From assembly GCA_963575745.1 (NCBI GenBank), contig CAUYUJ010019908.1, positions 84,411 through 148,410 on the forward strand: a stretch of DNA of 64,000 nucleotides, written 5' to 3'. How positions within the stretch are numbered: position 1 is the first letter of the stretch; each line of letters begins with the position of its first letter. Below are positions 51,745 through 61,943 of this stretch, piece by piece. Under the pieces are notes generated by a model. It was not told the origin of the DNA and did not search any database. It saw only the letters and a list, made by a program, of their open reading frames with translations. Both the position numbers and the translations under genes were made by a program. The stretch comes from Prorocentrum cordatum (Eukaryota; Sar; Dinophyceae; Prorocentrales; Prorocentraceae).

Positions 51745-52085
51745 GAGGAGTAGGAGGAGGAGGAGGAAAAGGAAGAAGAAGAAGAGAGGAGGAGGACGAA
51801 GAGGGCGAGAGGGAGGACGAGGAGATCGAGAGGGAGGGCGAGGAGGACGAGGAGGGCGAGGAGCAAACGCGAGGAGTGCGAGGAGGACGGGGAGGGAAAG
51901 CGAGGCGGGCGAGGAGGAAAAGCGAGGAGGAGGACGAGGAGGGCCAGGGGGAGGGCAGGACCTCCCCTCCCACGGAGGCGCCGCCGCCTCCCTGCACACC
52001 TCCTTGGACGCGACGCCCAGCAGCACGCGCGACTCGCCCGCGGCGGCCTCCCCGCCGCCCCCCTGCCTGCGCGGAGGGGAGGGGG
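51745..52085. repeat. GAGGAC-rich array and GC-rich tail
   Basis: Purine-rich to 51955. The following 120 bp (frame DLPSHGGAAASLHTSLDATP) is weakly coding-like but unsupported. Confidence 0.7.
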
Positions 52086-52087
52086 GG

Positions 52088-52310
52088 GAGGAAGAGGCAA
52101 AAATGTATGAAAAAACACAAGTACGTGCAACGAATAAAATAATCACAGTCTATTTTTGGAATAAAAAGTAGGGTTATATCAACGAAAAATCACGCTCTAT
52201 AATTTTGTCTCAACAAAAATAAACACTTTCTGCCCATTTTAAAAAATCAAAAAAGCAGATACCAGGCACATTTTCAAAAAAAAAAAAACAGAAAGGGCAA
52301 CATTATGGCA
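52088..52310. other. AT-rich island
   Basis: About 220 bp of A/T-rich unique sequence with A-runs (52278-52290), in sharp contrast to the flanks. No gene seen. Confidence 0.6.
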
Positions 52311-52391
52311 GGTTCGTGTCGTGTCGACTTGCGGCGACCCCGCCGTTGGCGGTCAACGTTGAACGGCGCCGGCGACCCCAAAACCGGTCGA

Positions 52392-52430
52392 TGCTGAACG
52401 ATCGGACATGTCGGAGACGACCGATCGTTC
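52392..52430. repeat. Small palindrome
   Basis: TGAACGATCGG and CCGATCGTTCA, 11-bp perfect arms. Confidence 0.7.
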
Positions 52431-52526
52431 AGGGTCGAACGATCCCCGCGGTGTCGGGAGCCAACGCCGAGGTCGACGCGACACGAACCCGCGGCAGGCA
52501 GGGGGTAGGCATCGACTCGAGGTGCG

Positions 52527-52674
52527 AGGTTTTCGGTCGCTCTCGTCGGTTCGCGGCGGCTTTCCGGCCCTGGGGGTGCGTGCCAGCGGCTGCGCCTCGC
52601 CGCGGGCCGTCCGGGGCTGCCCCGCTCGTCCCGAACGGCCGTCGGAGAGCCGAGTCATGACGGGGAAACCAGGA
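52527..52674 (+). repeat. GC-rich dispersed family 13, full copy
   Basis: GCGAGGTTTTCGGTCGCTCT to GAGAGCCGAGTCATGACGGG. Inverted copies at 54543 and 54928. Confidence 0.8.
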
Positions 52675-52820
52675 GGCAGGGCTCGAGCTAAACGGTGTTT
52701 TGGCAATTTCGTGGACCGTTTTCGTGTTGACTTCGTTGTGCAGCAGGTGTGGAGCGAAGACAGAACTAGGGATGACGAAAACAGAACGAAAACGGAACAC
52801 CGTTTAGCTCGAGCTCTGCC
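52675..52820. mobile_element. TIR element family 14
   Basis: GGCAGGGCTCGAGCTAAACG against CGTTTAGCTCGAGCTCTGCC, about 25-bp inverted repeats. A related piece is at 33650-33757. Confidence 0.8.
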
Positions 52821-53016
52821 AAGAGGCAACGTCAAGGGGGGATTAGGCTCAGCGGGGGAGAAAAGCATCCGCCTGGAGTCGGCGATGCAGCATCGTCGGC
52901 AGATCGGCGACAGCAACTCCGCACCTTCTCGGGGCGGGGGCGGACCATCGGGCCCCTGCCGGCGAGCAGTGGGCAATGGGAGGTCGATGCAGTCCCAACT
53001 GAGTCTCTCCCCCCCA

Positions 53017-53335
53017 AACGTTGCCCCTGAGGAGTGGAAGGGGGAGGGGGGGGTAGGGAGGAGTATCCAGGATCGAGTGTTGCTGCCTCTTTCCCCCTAA
53101 CGTTGCCCTTGAGGAGTGCAGGGGGGGAGGTAGGGGGGAGGATCGAGGATCCAGTGTTGCTGCCTCTTTCCCCCTAACGTTGCCCTTGAGGAGTGGAGGG
53201 GGGGGGTACGGGGGATGATCGAGGATCCAGTGTTGCTGCCTCGTTTCCCCTAACGTTGCCCTGGAGTGGAGGAGGGGGGGGGGTAGGGAAGAGGATCGAG
53301 GATCGAGCCTTGCTGCCTCTTGCCGGGCTTCCAGA
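53017..53335. repeat. ~65-bp minisatellite, about five units
   Basis: CCCTAACGTTGCCCTTGAGG, G-rich stretch, GATCCAGTGTTGCTGCCTCT. Confidence 0.9.
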
Positions 53336-53701
53336 GGCCTCTTTTGGCGCACATCCGCGTGAGGTCGCCTGCCCGAGAGCGGCCGCCACGAGTCGTGGAC
53401 AGCGGCTGCTGCTGGGTGGGCATCGCACCATTGCGTTCTCCACCCGCCTGGGGCGGGAGGCACCGAGGAGGGACGCCGGAGGGAGGGAGGGACTGAGGAG
53501 GGAAGCGGGAGGCTCGTGCCCGTGCCCAGGGAGGGACCGAGGAGGAGGAGGAGGAGGAGGAGGAGGAGGGGGAGGAGGAGGGGCGGGGCGGCGAGGCCCA
53601 GGGCCCCACAGCCTGAGCGTGTTGCCGCCGCGCGAGGATGGGGCGTCCCAAGGTGGGAGGGCAGGACACCTCCAGAGCTCCGGGCCCCCCAGATTCGAGC
53701 A

Positions 53702-53948
53702 GTGGCGAAGCGTCCTGGCTTGCCCATAGGCCCACTAAAGGACGTTCCAAGTGGCCTTTTGTGGGCTGCACGAAGTGTTCTTAGAGCATTTCTGGCCGAG
53801 GCTGTCTGGTTTTGGCACCTCGGCTCTATGCTCGAAGAACGTTGTTTTTGTGATTATAACTTCTTCGGGATCCTAATCTGTTGGGAGTCGAAGAACATGT
53901 CGTGGTAGGCCTATCGGAATGCCAGGGCGGTCGGTCTCTGCTCAACGG
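53702..53948 (+). repeat. Dispersed family 8, copy 2
   Basis: AGTGGCGAAGCGTCCTGGCT to GGGCGGTCGGTCTCTGCTCA. Confidence 0.8.
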
Positions 53949-54012
53949 ATGAGCCCGCTCCGAGCACACTCGGCCGGAGGATTGCGCCGCATCGTTGATG
54001 CGTCGCTGATAC

Positions 54013-54190
54013 AGCCAGGGCCCTGGAGAAGGAACCCTTTTCGTTGGGGAGGGGCTCGGTGTTCCTTGATTGTTTCACAGCTTGCCTCAGGTTTTCCTTA
54101 TGTTTTCGATGGGAAATCGAAGTTTAACTTGTGGAAAAACGGGGCCTCGTTCCTTATTTAGGGTTCCTCAGGTCAACGCCCCGACTGTAC
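54013..54190 (+). repeat. Dispersed ~170 bp repeat, copy 2
   Basis: GGGCCCTGGAGAAGGAACCC to TCAACGCCCCGACTGTAC; see 12440. Confidence 0.8.
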
Positions 54191-54325
54191 GGCTCGATAT
54201 GGAGCCCGACTTCCTTCACTCTGATGATGCGGACGCATCGCCCACGTAGCCGATGCATCGGCGATTCGGCGCGATCTCCCGAACCCAATCTGCTCGGACC
54301 CCATTCGGGAGGCCCCCAGAGCCGA
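54185..54325. mobile_element. TIR element family 1, copy D (left part lost)
   Basis: GATGCATCGGCGATTCGGCG to GGACCCCATTCGGGAGGCC. Confidence 0.7.
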
Positions 54326-54364
54326 GCTCGAATCCCCACGTTTGCCCGGGGATTCGGCAGCGAG

Positions 54365-54540
54365 CCTAGTGGGGAAATGAAAAGGAGCGGGCCTTCTCAG
54401 AAGGCTCGGAAGTCCCCCCGCCTTCTGAGGAGTGCTTTATGAGCCTTCCCCGGGGACGCAGAACAGTTCGCAGGCTGTCGCGAGGGCTTCTGACAGAAGT
54501 CCCGCCGCCGTCTCAGAGGGCCTTCTCCTTCTCGGTCGTC
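54365..54540. mobile_element. Family 4 related element
   Basis: GGCCTTCTCAGAAGGCTCGG on the left and CAGAGGGCCTTCTCCTTCTC on the right, like the exon-1 element at 14689 but without long perfect ends. Confidence 0.5.
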
Positions 54541-54542
54541 TG

Positions 54543-54693
54543 GTGGCTTTTGGGTCATAACTCGGCTCTCTGGTGGCCCTTCGGGACGCTCGGGGCAGCC
54601 CCAGACGGCCCCTGGGCGAGGCGCAGCCGCTGGAACGCACCCCCAGGCTGGAAAACCGCCGCGAACCGACAAGAGCGGCCGAAAACCTGCACC
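54543..54693 (-). repeat. GC-rich dispersed family 13, inverted copy
   Basis: Inverse of 52527. It starts TGGCTTTTGGGTCATAACTC. Confidence 0.75.
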
Positions 54694-54860
54694 TCCTCCT
54701 CCTCCTCCTCCTCCTCCACCGCCCTCGCTCCTCCTCCTCCTCCTCCTCCTCCACCTCTCCCCCCTCCCCCTGCTCCTCCTCCTCCTACCTCCTCTCCTCC
54801 TCCTCCTCCTCCTCCTCCTCCTCTCCTCCTCCTCCTCCTCCTCCTCCTCCCTGGGTCGGT
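54690..54860. repeat. CTC arrays
   Basis: Simple repeat between the two inverted family 13 copies. Confidence 0.95.
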
Positions 54861-54927
54861 CACGACTCGGGGTCGAAAGCCTGCCCTGGGTCCGTGCCGT
54901 GTCGACCTCGACCTCGAACGCCTGGGT

Positions 54928-55085
54928 GGCTTCTGGGTCACCGCTCGGCTCTCCGGCGGCCGTCCGGGAGGCGCTTGCCGGACCCCCCCCCGGGGCGCCC
55001 CGCGACGGCGGCGCAGGCGCCGGAGCGCAGCGCTCGGGGCCGGAAGACCGCCGAGGACCGACGAGCGCGCTCGAAGACCTCGGGC
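54928..55085 (-). repeat. GC-rich dispersed family 13, second inverted copy
   Basis: GGCTTCTGGGTCACCGCTCG to AGACCGCCGAGGACCGACGA. Confidence 0.75.
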
Positions 55086-55129
55086 CTCGAGCGGGGAAGC
55101 TCGGGCTGGACGAACGGGGGGGACAGGGA

Positions 55130-55405
55130 AAGGGGGTTACGAAAGGTGGGATAGGGAAAGGGGGGGATAGGGATAGGGATAGGGATAGGGATAGGGATAA
55201 GGGGGGACAGGGAAAGGGGGTTACGAAAGGGGGGATAGGGAAAGGGGGGATAGGGATAGGGGGGGATACGGATAGGGATAGGGATAGGGACAGGGATTGG
55301 GATAGGGATAGGGATAGGGATAGGGATAGGGGGGGATAGGGGAAAAGGGGGTTACGAAAGGGGGGGATAGGGATAGGGAAAGGGGGGATAGGGAAAGGGG
55401 GGGGT
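55130..55405. repeat. GGGATA hexamer array
   Basis: Runs of GGGATAGGGATAGGGATA alternate with ACGAAAGGGGGGATAGGGAA. Strongly G-rich strand. Confidence 0.95.
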
Positions 55406-55565
55406 ACAACATCTGCTGCATGCAGCTGGTTTCGGCCCCACCGAGGGGCCCATGCCTCGATACATAGCCGCCTCCGGCGCCGGGAGGCGCCGGGAACATC
55501 AGCTGCGTGAGCTGATTCTCAACCCCCCCCCTTTGCTTTCCCCCCCTTTCGCCCGGCCCGAGAAG
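55397..55565. mobile_element. TIR element family 20, copy 1
   Basis: GGGGGGTACAACATCTGCTG to GCTTTCCCCCCCTTTCGCCC. Second copy at 59905. Confidence 0.65.
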
Positions 55566-55569
55566 CGCA

Positions 55570-55955
55570 AGGCTCGAGTAAGTCGGAGCTCGGGTTTGCC
55601 GACGTTTTTTGGCGAGCCCGTCCTGGATTTGGACGGTTCAGTTCTCCTGGGATGCCTGCAGAGGGAGCTCGCGTCAAATTTCAGAGTGGGTCTCGTCGTT
55701 TCTATGATGGCCCCGTCAGGTCAACCCGAGTCCCCCGTACCCGAGCCTTAAGTCTCCCCGACTCGAGCCCGAGATTCCCCCAGAGATCCAAGGTATCGAA
55801 CAAATCGTGACGAAGGTATTCCGCAGGTTTCGGCCTCCAGGGGCCCTTACCGGGCCTCGTGGCCGTCAAAAAACGACTCTGGATGAGAAGCCGGTCCTCG
55901 GGAATGAATCGAGCCCGAGATTTCCCCCTTCTCAAGGGGAACGAGCAATGTCATA
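55570..55955. other. No resolved gene
   Basis: Unique sequence; no supported exon. Confidence 0.3.
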
Positions 55956-55960
55956 GACAT

Positions 55961-56086
55961 AAAAACTCGGAGGTCCGCGACGGACCCCCCTGGCGGCGCC
56001 TCCGGCGCCGCCCCTGTTGCGTTCCGCGCGCGAGGGAGGGGGGTCCAGCGCCGACCCGAGCAATCCGCGCGGACCGCCGAGTTTTG
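55961..56086. mobile_element. TIR element family 2, copy
   Basis: AAAACTCGGAGGTCCGCG against CGCGGACCGCCGAGTTTT, with the GC-rich centre GGCGGCGCCTCCGGCGCCGC. Confidence 0.8.
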
Positions 56087-56257
56087 AATGCTTATGTCAT
56101 TGCTTTCCCTTATTTCGCCAGTTTGAAGCATCTTCCTCCATGTGTTCAAGGCTTCCCTCCGTTTCTGGGGGGCACGTCCCTAAGACTGCCCTCACCTGTT
56201 GCTTGCCCATCTTGGGGATAGGGATAGATTCGAGGACGGCTACCGCTCTACAACAAG

Positions 56258-56406
56258 CTCGTTCCACTACTCGCACACTGCCTACTCGCAAGCGCCCGCA
56301 AAGTACATGTCTGCTTCGATGCAACGTATCGTGGAGCGCCCGCGGCGGACCCAGGCCACTTACGAGTGGCTACTGTGCGAGTCGGGGAACGCGCTCCTCC
56401 TGGAGC
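56258..56406 (+). CDS. Candidate exon between two copies of a repeat
   Basis: Frame SFHYSHTAYSQAPAKYMSAS then MQRIVERPRRTQATYEWLLC and ESGNALLLEP has balanced composition. It follows ACAACAAG (acceptor) and precedes GTCCTCGCC (GT or GC donor). The sequence TGCTTGCCCATCTTGGGGAT occurs just before (56201) and just after (56422) it. Not recognised. Confidence 0.45.
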
Positions 56407-56552
56407 CCGTCCTCGCCTGCTGCTTGCCCATCTTGGGGATAGGGACAGGTTCGAGGCCGGCCACCGCTCTCGATCTCCCCCCTCGCTCGCCGCGGAGGGC
56501 TGCCCCGCCCTCGGCGCTCTGGGCCTGGCCGGCTCGCTATATATCAGGAGGG

Positions 56553-56711
56553 GAAAAAACACAGACACAAAGAATCGTCGACTCCCCAGAAAACATGAGA
56601 AAATATGGGGTGTGGGGGGGAAGACAGAAACCCCGAAAAGATGGAACAATATGGGGCATCCTTCTATTATTTGTGTGGATTTCTTTGTGTGCCCTGGGGC
56701 CCCTTCATCTA
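56553..56711. repeat. Dispersed family 19, copy 2
   Basis: AAAAACACAGACACAAAGAA to TTTCTTTGTGTGCCCTGGGG. Confidence 0.75.
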
Positions 56712-56830
56712 TAGAGGAGGCTGGGGGGGCGAGGGGCGGCGGCCCGCTGTCGCGGGTACAGCCGGGGCCCCAGGTGAGGGGGCCCGGTCAGCAGCAGGGC
56801 CCTGGATCGAGCTGTGGCGAGGCGTCCTTT

Positions 56831-57023
56831 CGGGGGCGGCAAAGGAGGGGAGTGATGACCAGGGGGGGGTGGATATCATGGCGGGGGCCATGATATCTCC
56901 CCAGATGTCATGGCGCCTCCTCTTGTTTCGTTGCGTCCCTGGCCCCCCCGCTGGGCCGCGCACATGCCGTCGGTCATGATGTGCACCCCCTCTTCTTGGA
57001 CACCCCCCTCTTGGCCGCTCCCG
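56831..57023. mobile_element. TIR element family 7, copy 2
   Basis: CGGGGGCGGCAAAGGAGGGG to CCCTCTTGGCCGCTCCCGA. Confidence 0.8.
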
Positions 57024-57028
57024 AAAAC

Positions 57029-57252
57029 AGTGGCGAAGCGTCCTTGCTCGCCTATAGCCCTACCAAACAATGTTCAGATTACCTTTTGTGTTTCCCACGA
57101 GATGTTCTCAGAGCATTTCTGGTTGAGATTGTTTTGTCTCAACATTCGGGTATATGTTCCAAGAACATTGTTTTTGTTATTACAGCATGTTTGGGTTCTA
57201 AGAACATGTCGTGGTAGGACTATAGTAATGCCGGGACGGTCGGTCCTGACTC
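57029..57252 (+). repeat. Dispersed family 8, copy 3
   Basis: AGTGGCGAAGCGTCCTTGCT to GGACGGTCGGTCCTGACTCA. It abuts the family 7 element. Confidence 0.8.
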
Positions 57253-57300
57253 AACTGGAGCCCTCAAATTGGCCAGAATCACTGAAACTCTGGGCTTATA

Positions 57301-57490
57301 ATGTTCCAACCTACTCTAGCCTTGATCACCAGAAAAAAATTAGAGCACCAGGAAAGTACCGAAAGCGGAGAGTTTTTAACGTGTCGGGCCTTGGGAGACA
57401 TTGCTTCGACGCTGTTTCGACACTCTATCGACACTTTTCTGGGTGCTCGAAATTATTTCTGGGATGTGGTCCTCAAGCACGATGGCACCA
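57301..57490 (+). repeat. Dispersed family 9, copy 2
   Basis: TGTTCCAACCTACTCTAGCC to GTCCTCAAGCACGATGGCAC. Confidence 0.8.
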
Positions 57491-57502
57491 TAACTCTAGC
57501 AC

Positions 57503-57762
57503 TCCTAGATGAGGTCGGGGCCTGTGGGGGTCGGAGTAGATGGTCGGAGGATCGCGTCGCGTCGCCGATGCATCGGCGATGCATCGGCGATGCGGCTCGA
57601 TGTGGGGCCCATTTGCTCCACGCCGACGTCGCGGATGTATCGCCGACGTCGCCAGTGCATGATTGATGCATCGCCGATGCAGCGGCGATGCACCGCCAAA
57701 ATATCGGCGATGCGGCGAGATCCTCCGACCCCACCTGCTCGGACCCCATCTAGGAGGCCTCT
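57503..57762. mobile_element. TIR element family 1, copy E
   Basis: CTCCTAGATGAGGTCGGGGC to GGACCCCATCTAGGAGGCCT. Confidence 0.8.
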
Positions 57763-57840
57763 ATGAACCAGGTCTGCCGTGGCTGGTGTTGTTCGGGTGA
57801 CGGCAGTTCCGGTTGTCAGCCACGTGCAGAGGGGGACGGG

Positions 57841-57960
57841 GGGAGGGGGGAGGGCTTCTTAGAACCACCCCTGCTTCTTAGAAGGCGCGGGCCTTCTCTG
57901 TAGATACAGGGCCGCTGCCTTCTAAGAAGCAGCCTCCTTCTAAGAAGCCCTCCCCCCTCC
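57841..57960. mobile_element. Family 4 related element, perfect TIRs
   Basis: GGAGGGGGGAGGGCTTCTTA is matched exactly in inverse at the right end (23-bp perfect arms), with CTTCTTAGAAGG motifs inside. Confidence 0.75.
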
Positions 57961-58144
57961 TTCCACCCCCTTGTGCGCGCCGCCAAGGTTGGTGGAGCGG
58001 GGCGGGGGGGGGGGGCGCCCCCCGGTACACATCCCTAAACCAGGCCCTTCAAAAACCCAGTTCTGCCAACGCCCGGCTCTGCGAGGGTGTCCCCCGCTTC
58101 CTGGGGGGGGGAGTCGCGGGGGGCACGCCGCCCCGCAGACGCTG

Positions 58145-58313
58145 GAGTCGGGCACGTTCCTTTTACAGGGGGAAAATTCACAGGGAGTCAAAAAACAATA
58201 GGCTGGGGGCGATGTTTCGAAGACTTTTTGGCTATGTTTGAGTAATTTTGAGTCTGTTCCGTTTTTCCTCCAAAATCCGCCTGTAGGAGAACACGCCCGA
58301 CCGAAATCCAGGG
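58145..58313. mobile_element. TIR element family 3, copy
   Basis: GAGTCGGGCACGTTCCTTTT against CTGTAGGAGAACACGCCCGA. Confidence 0.75.
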
Positions 58314-58567
58314 GCGCCGACGCCGAGTGCCGAGACGGCACGAGCGAAACAATTTGTTTTGGTCAGCAACGAGGCTGAGAAGCTGTTCTAGCGGGTGGCG
58401 ATTCGTGGCAATCGAATAGCGAATCGCTTATCGTTTTCGTATTAATCGCTCTTATCTGCCAGATCGGGCGGCTGGCTAAGCACAACGAGCCACTATAAAC
58501 TCGCGGCCATTAAGACACTAAACTCCCCCAACCCCCCCCCCCCCTGTGGAGTAGATCTTGGCTGAGT

Positions 58568-58602
<35 letters not shown>

Positions 58603-58684
58603 TTTTTTCTTTTTTTTTTTTTTTTTTTTTTTTTTGGTTTTATTTTTGTATTTTTTTTTTTCTTTTTTTATTTTTTTTTTGTTT
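58568..58684. repeat. Interrupted poly-T tract
   Basis: About 115 bp of T with occasional A, C and G. Confidence 0.95.
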
Positions 58685-58689
58685 GGGAG

Positions 58690-59270
58690 CCTCCTGTGTT
58701 CAGCAGGGATTCGAGTCTTTTCCCCCCCCAATGTGAAGAGCGCTGAGGACTGCGAAAAGCAGAACGAACGTGCTGCAAAGCAAAAGCCAAAAACAAAGAT
58801 CGCAACAATTAAAAAGCTAGAAGGTCCCAACAGAGCCAAACCCCCCCTCCCCCCCCGTTGCGCCCAGTGTCGAAACGCCGAATCAGAAAACGCTCACGAG
58901 GCAGAGAAGCTGCTCCAGCGGGTGGCGATTCGGGCCAACCGAAAGGCGAATTGACCGGCGTGCAAGGGGGGGGAAAACGGACCAGGGCGGCCGCGCAGAG
59001 GACCGGAGGAGGAGGAGGAGAGCCACCCAGACGCGGAGGACTTCCGCGTCGAGTGGGCCGGTGCGGCCAGCCATGGCAGCGGTGGCCGTGGCAGCAGCGG
59101 GGCCGCGGCGAGAAGCAGACCACACACACACGACCTGGTCATCGGCGGCAGGGAGCAGCGAGCGGTGGTTTTCCCGTGGATCTGCTTACTGAGGCCACGG
59201 CCTCCACGCCATGCCCTGATGGGCACGGGCCGGGCTCCCTCGCGGAGCGCGCATGCGGACTCTCGGCGTC
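58690..59270. other. No resolved gene; shared fragment with 38.8 kb and 58.4 kb
   Basis: GAAGCTGCTCCAGCGGGTGG (58907) resembles GAAGCTGTTCTAGCGGGTGG (58380). Long open frames on both strands are not supported. Confidence 0.35.
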
Positions 59271-59276
59271 CGTCGC

Positions 59277-59432
59277 CCCGCCCTGCGGAGCCCGCCTTCT
59301 CCACGCTGGCGTCGCCGATGCATCGCTGACGTCGTTGATGCATCGCCGATGCTTCGGCGATGCATCGGCGAGGCGGTGCAATCCTCCGACCCCTTCTACT
59401 CCGACCCCATGTAGAGCTGCAGGAGGCCTCTA
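59277..59432. mobile_element. TIR element family 1, copy F (left end lost)
   Basis: TCGCCGATGCATCGCTGACG to GACCCCATGTAGAGCTGCAG. Confidence 0.7.
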
Positions 59433-59439
59433 CAGGAGG

Positions 59440-59665
59440 TCACACCTCCTCACCCTACCGCCCGTGCCCCGCCTACAGACTGGGCGAGGAGGGCCACGAC
59501 GACGACGACGACCTCGACGACGACCTCGCCGACACCCCAAGGCCTCCAGGGGTCCCGGGTGGGCGCCGCGGAGGCCCCCCGAGGCCCCCCGAGGATCCCG
59601 GGGGCCACAAAAAAAAGCCGAACGGCAACGGCAGGAACAGGAACGAAAGCCGTCGCGCACTGAAG

Positions 59666-59707
<42 letters not shown>

Positions 59708-59900
59708 CGCGCCGGCAGGCGGCCACCTCGCCTCGAGAGGCGCACGGCCCCGCGGACGAGCCGCCGCGGGGCGCGCCCCCCCCGGGCGCGCCCCCTGCGG
59801 CGGGCGCCGCGGGCGGCGCCGCAGAGCGGCAGCCGCGGGCGGGCGCCGCGCGGGCCGGGAGCGGCCTGAGAGGCGGGGCCCGCGGCGGGCTCGGCCTCCA
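59440..59900. other. GC-rich region with CGA array
   Basis: CGACGACGA at 59660-59705. Both strands are open, and no gene is assigned. Confidence 0.4.
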
Positions 59901-59904
59901 TCGC

Positions 59905-60100
59905 TCGGCCGGCGAAAGGGGATAGGGAAATGGGGGGGTACAACATCTCCTGCCTGCATGCAGCTGTTTCGGCCTTCATCCGAGGGGCGCCATTCCCATA
60001 ACATACCCCCGCCTCCCGCGCCCTGGGGCGCCGGGAAAATCAGCTACGTGAGCTGGTTCTCAAACCCCCCCTTTGCTACCCCCCCCCCTTTCGCCCGACC
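59905..60100. mobile_element. TIR element family 20, copy 2
   Basis: CGGCGAAAGGGGATAGGGAA to CCCCCCCTTTCGCCCG. Confidence 0.65.
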
Positions 60101-60159
60101 CGAATCGCTCGGGCGGGCGGACCGAGGTGGCAGGTCGAGGTCGGCTCGGGGAGGGTGCC

Positions 60160-60304
60160 CCTTGTAATCAAGAAGGGGAGTCAGAAATAGTCTCGGGACG
60201 ATGTTTCGGCAGTGTTTGATTGTCTGTTCTTGATGTTTTGTCGCGTACTGCTTTTGATAATTCTTTTCCAACGTCCGCCTGTAGGAGGACATGCCCGACC
60301 TAAG
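60160..60304. mobile_element. TIR element family 3, copy with altered left end
   Basis: AGTCAGAAATAGTCTCGGGA to GTAGGAGGACATGCCCGACC. Confidence 0.7.
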
Positions 60305-60383
60305 GCTGCAGTGTGGGGATCCGTTCGCGCGAGATAGCAGGCAGCGGCAGATCAAGGTCGGCTCGGGGAGGGTACCCCTTATA

Positions 60384-60462
60384 ATTAAGTCGGGCACGTC
60401 CTTCTCTACAAGAGGAGTGTGCGGAAACAGGCAAAACATGCGCAGGGGGCGATGGGTCTATC

Positions 60463-60506
<44 letters not shown>

Positions 60507-60585
60507 TCGACCATGTGTGTTTTTGCTGGTGACTGTATTGTAGCATTTGTCAAGAACCCGCTTGTAGGAGGACATGCCCGGCATA
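60384..60585. mobile_element. TIR element family 3, copy carrying an AT microsatellite
   Basis: TTAAGTCGGGCACGTCCTTC to TAGGAGGACATGCCCGGC, with a TATATA array at 60463-60508 inside. Confidence 0.75.
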
Positions 60586-60590
60586 AACAT

Positions 60591-60739
60591 AAACTTTTTG
60601 GCGCTCCGCGCGGATTTCTTGGATCCGCGCTGGGCCCCCCCGGCGACGCCTCCGGCGCCGCCCCTGGCGCGCTCCGCGCGCCAGGGAGGGGGGTCCAGCA
60701 CAGATCCAAGAAGTCCGCGCGGAGCGCGAAAAGTTTTTG
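60591..60739. mobile_element. TIR element family 2, full copy
   Basis: AAACTTTTTGGCGCTCCGCG against CGCGGAGCGCGAAAAGTTTT. It abuts the preceding family 3 element. Confidence 0.85.
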
Positions 60740-61015
60740 TTCGTGGCGTTTTCTCTAGGCTCGGGGAGGGTACCCTTGGATGTTCTCTGTGTGTTGTTGC
60801 CGGCGGAGGGTCTCATGTGCTCTCTCCTGGGTCCGGTTGTACGTGTGCCTTGTTGTCGGCGGGGCCAGCGCCAGAAAGTCTGCATCATTTTGGAGCATCT
60901 TGGAAAACCTTCAGAACAGCAAAAAACACGCTCGAAACCAGATAATGCACGAAGATTGGACGTCCGAGCGGTAACACGGTCAGAGGGGGAACGGCGGGAC
61001 GAGGATGAGGATGGC
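60740..61015. other. No gene; family 16 right end near 60945-60975
   Basis: GATTGGACGTCCGAGCGG matches the right end of 42170-42300. Confidence 0.45.
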
Positions 61016-61016
61016 G

Positions 61017-61120
61017 TGTTCGAGGTTTCCGGGCGTATTCGTCGGTTCGTGGCGATTTCCCAGCCTCGGGATGCTCTCCAGCAGCTGCGCCTCGTCGAGA
61101 GGCGTCCAGGCCCGAAAACA
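61017..61120 (+). repeat. GC-rich dispersed family 13, partial copy
   Basis: TGTTCGAGGTTTCCGGGCGT to GCTGCGCCTCGTCGAGAGG. Confidence 0.65.
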
Positions 61121-61359
61121 ACCAGGTGCAACATTCGGGGCCACGGTCCTACGAGGGCGACTTGAGACAAACAAATATTGTTTTAGGCGATCGTAACCAT
61201 GGATCAAGGGGGCGTAGATTAGCGACGGGTCCAGTTTCCACGGGAGATCGCGGATTCCCGCTGCCGAGCGAGGCGGCACCGGCCGTGTTTTGTTGATGGT
61301 ACCTCCCCCGATCCATGGATTTGGCGACCGCGCGCCGAATCCATGGATCGCTAGTTATG

Positions 61360-61545
61360 ATGTTCCAACCTGCTTTGGCCTTGATCACCAGAAAGGCTTT
61401 CGATCACCAAGAAAGTACCGAAATTGGAGGATGCTCACGGGTCGGGCCCTGAGAGGCGATATTCGCTCGACACTGTTTCAATATTGTTCAGGGTGCTCGA
61501 AATTATTTCTGGGATGTGGTCCTCGAGTACGATGGGAGCTGCACA
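61360..61545 (+). repeat. Dispersed family 9, copy 3
   Basis: TGTTCCAACCTGCTTTGGCC to GTCCTCGAGTACGATGGGAG. Confidence 0.8.
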
Positions 61546-61744
61546 ACGCCAGTCCATGCTTGCGCGCCCCCGAATGTCGGCCCGCGTTGTGGGGCCCTCG
61601 TCGCCACGGTCGGGCGCAGGCGGGGCTCGGGGGAGACGCATCTCAGCCGCAGCGCAGAGTTCAGCTCGTGAGAGCAGCAAGCAGGCGGGACTGGTCGCGG
61701 CTACAGTCAAGTTCTGAGGAAAATCCTGGAGGCTTCGCGCGGCG

Positions 61745-61763
61745 CGTAGTAGTAGTAGTAGTA

Positions 61764-61825
<62 letters not shown>

Positions 61826-61851
61826 AGTAGTAGTAGTAGTAGTAGTAGTAG

Positions 61852-61943
<92 letters not shown>

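Noticed and set aside
58858-59925. 355-codon plus-strand ORF
   Set aside because: It crosses a family 1 element, a CGA array and GC-rich sequence open on both strands; no motif or splice support.
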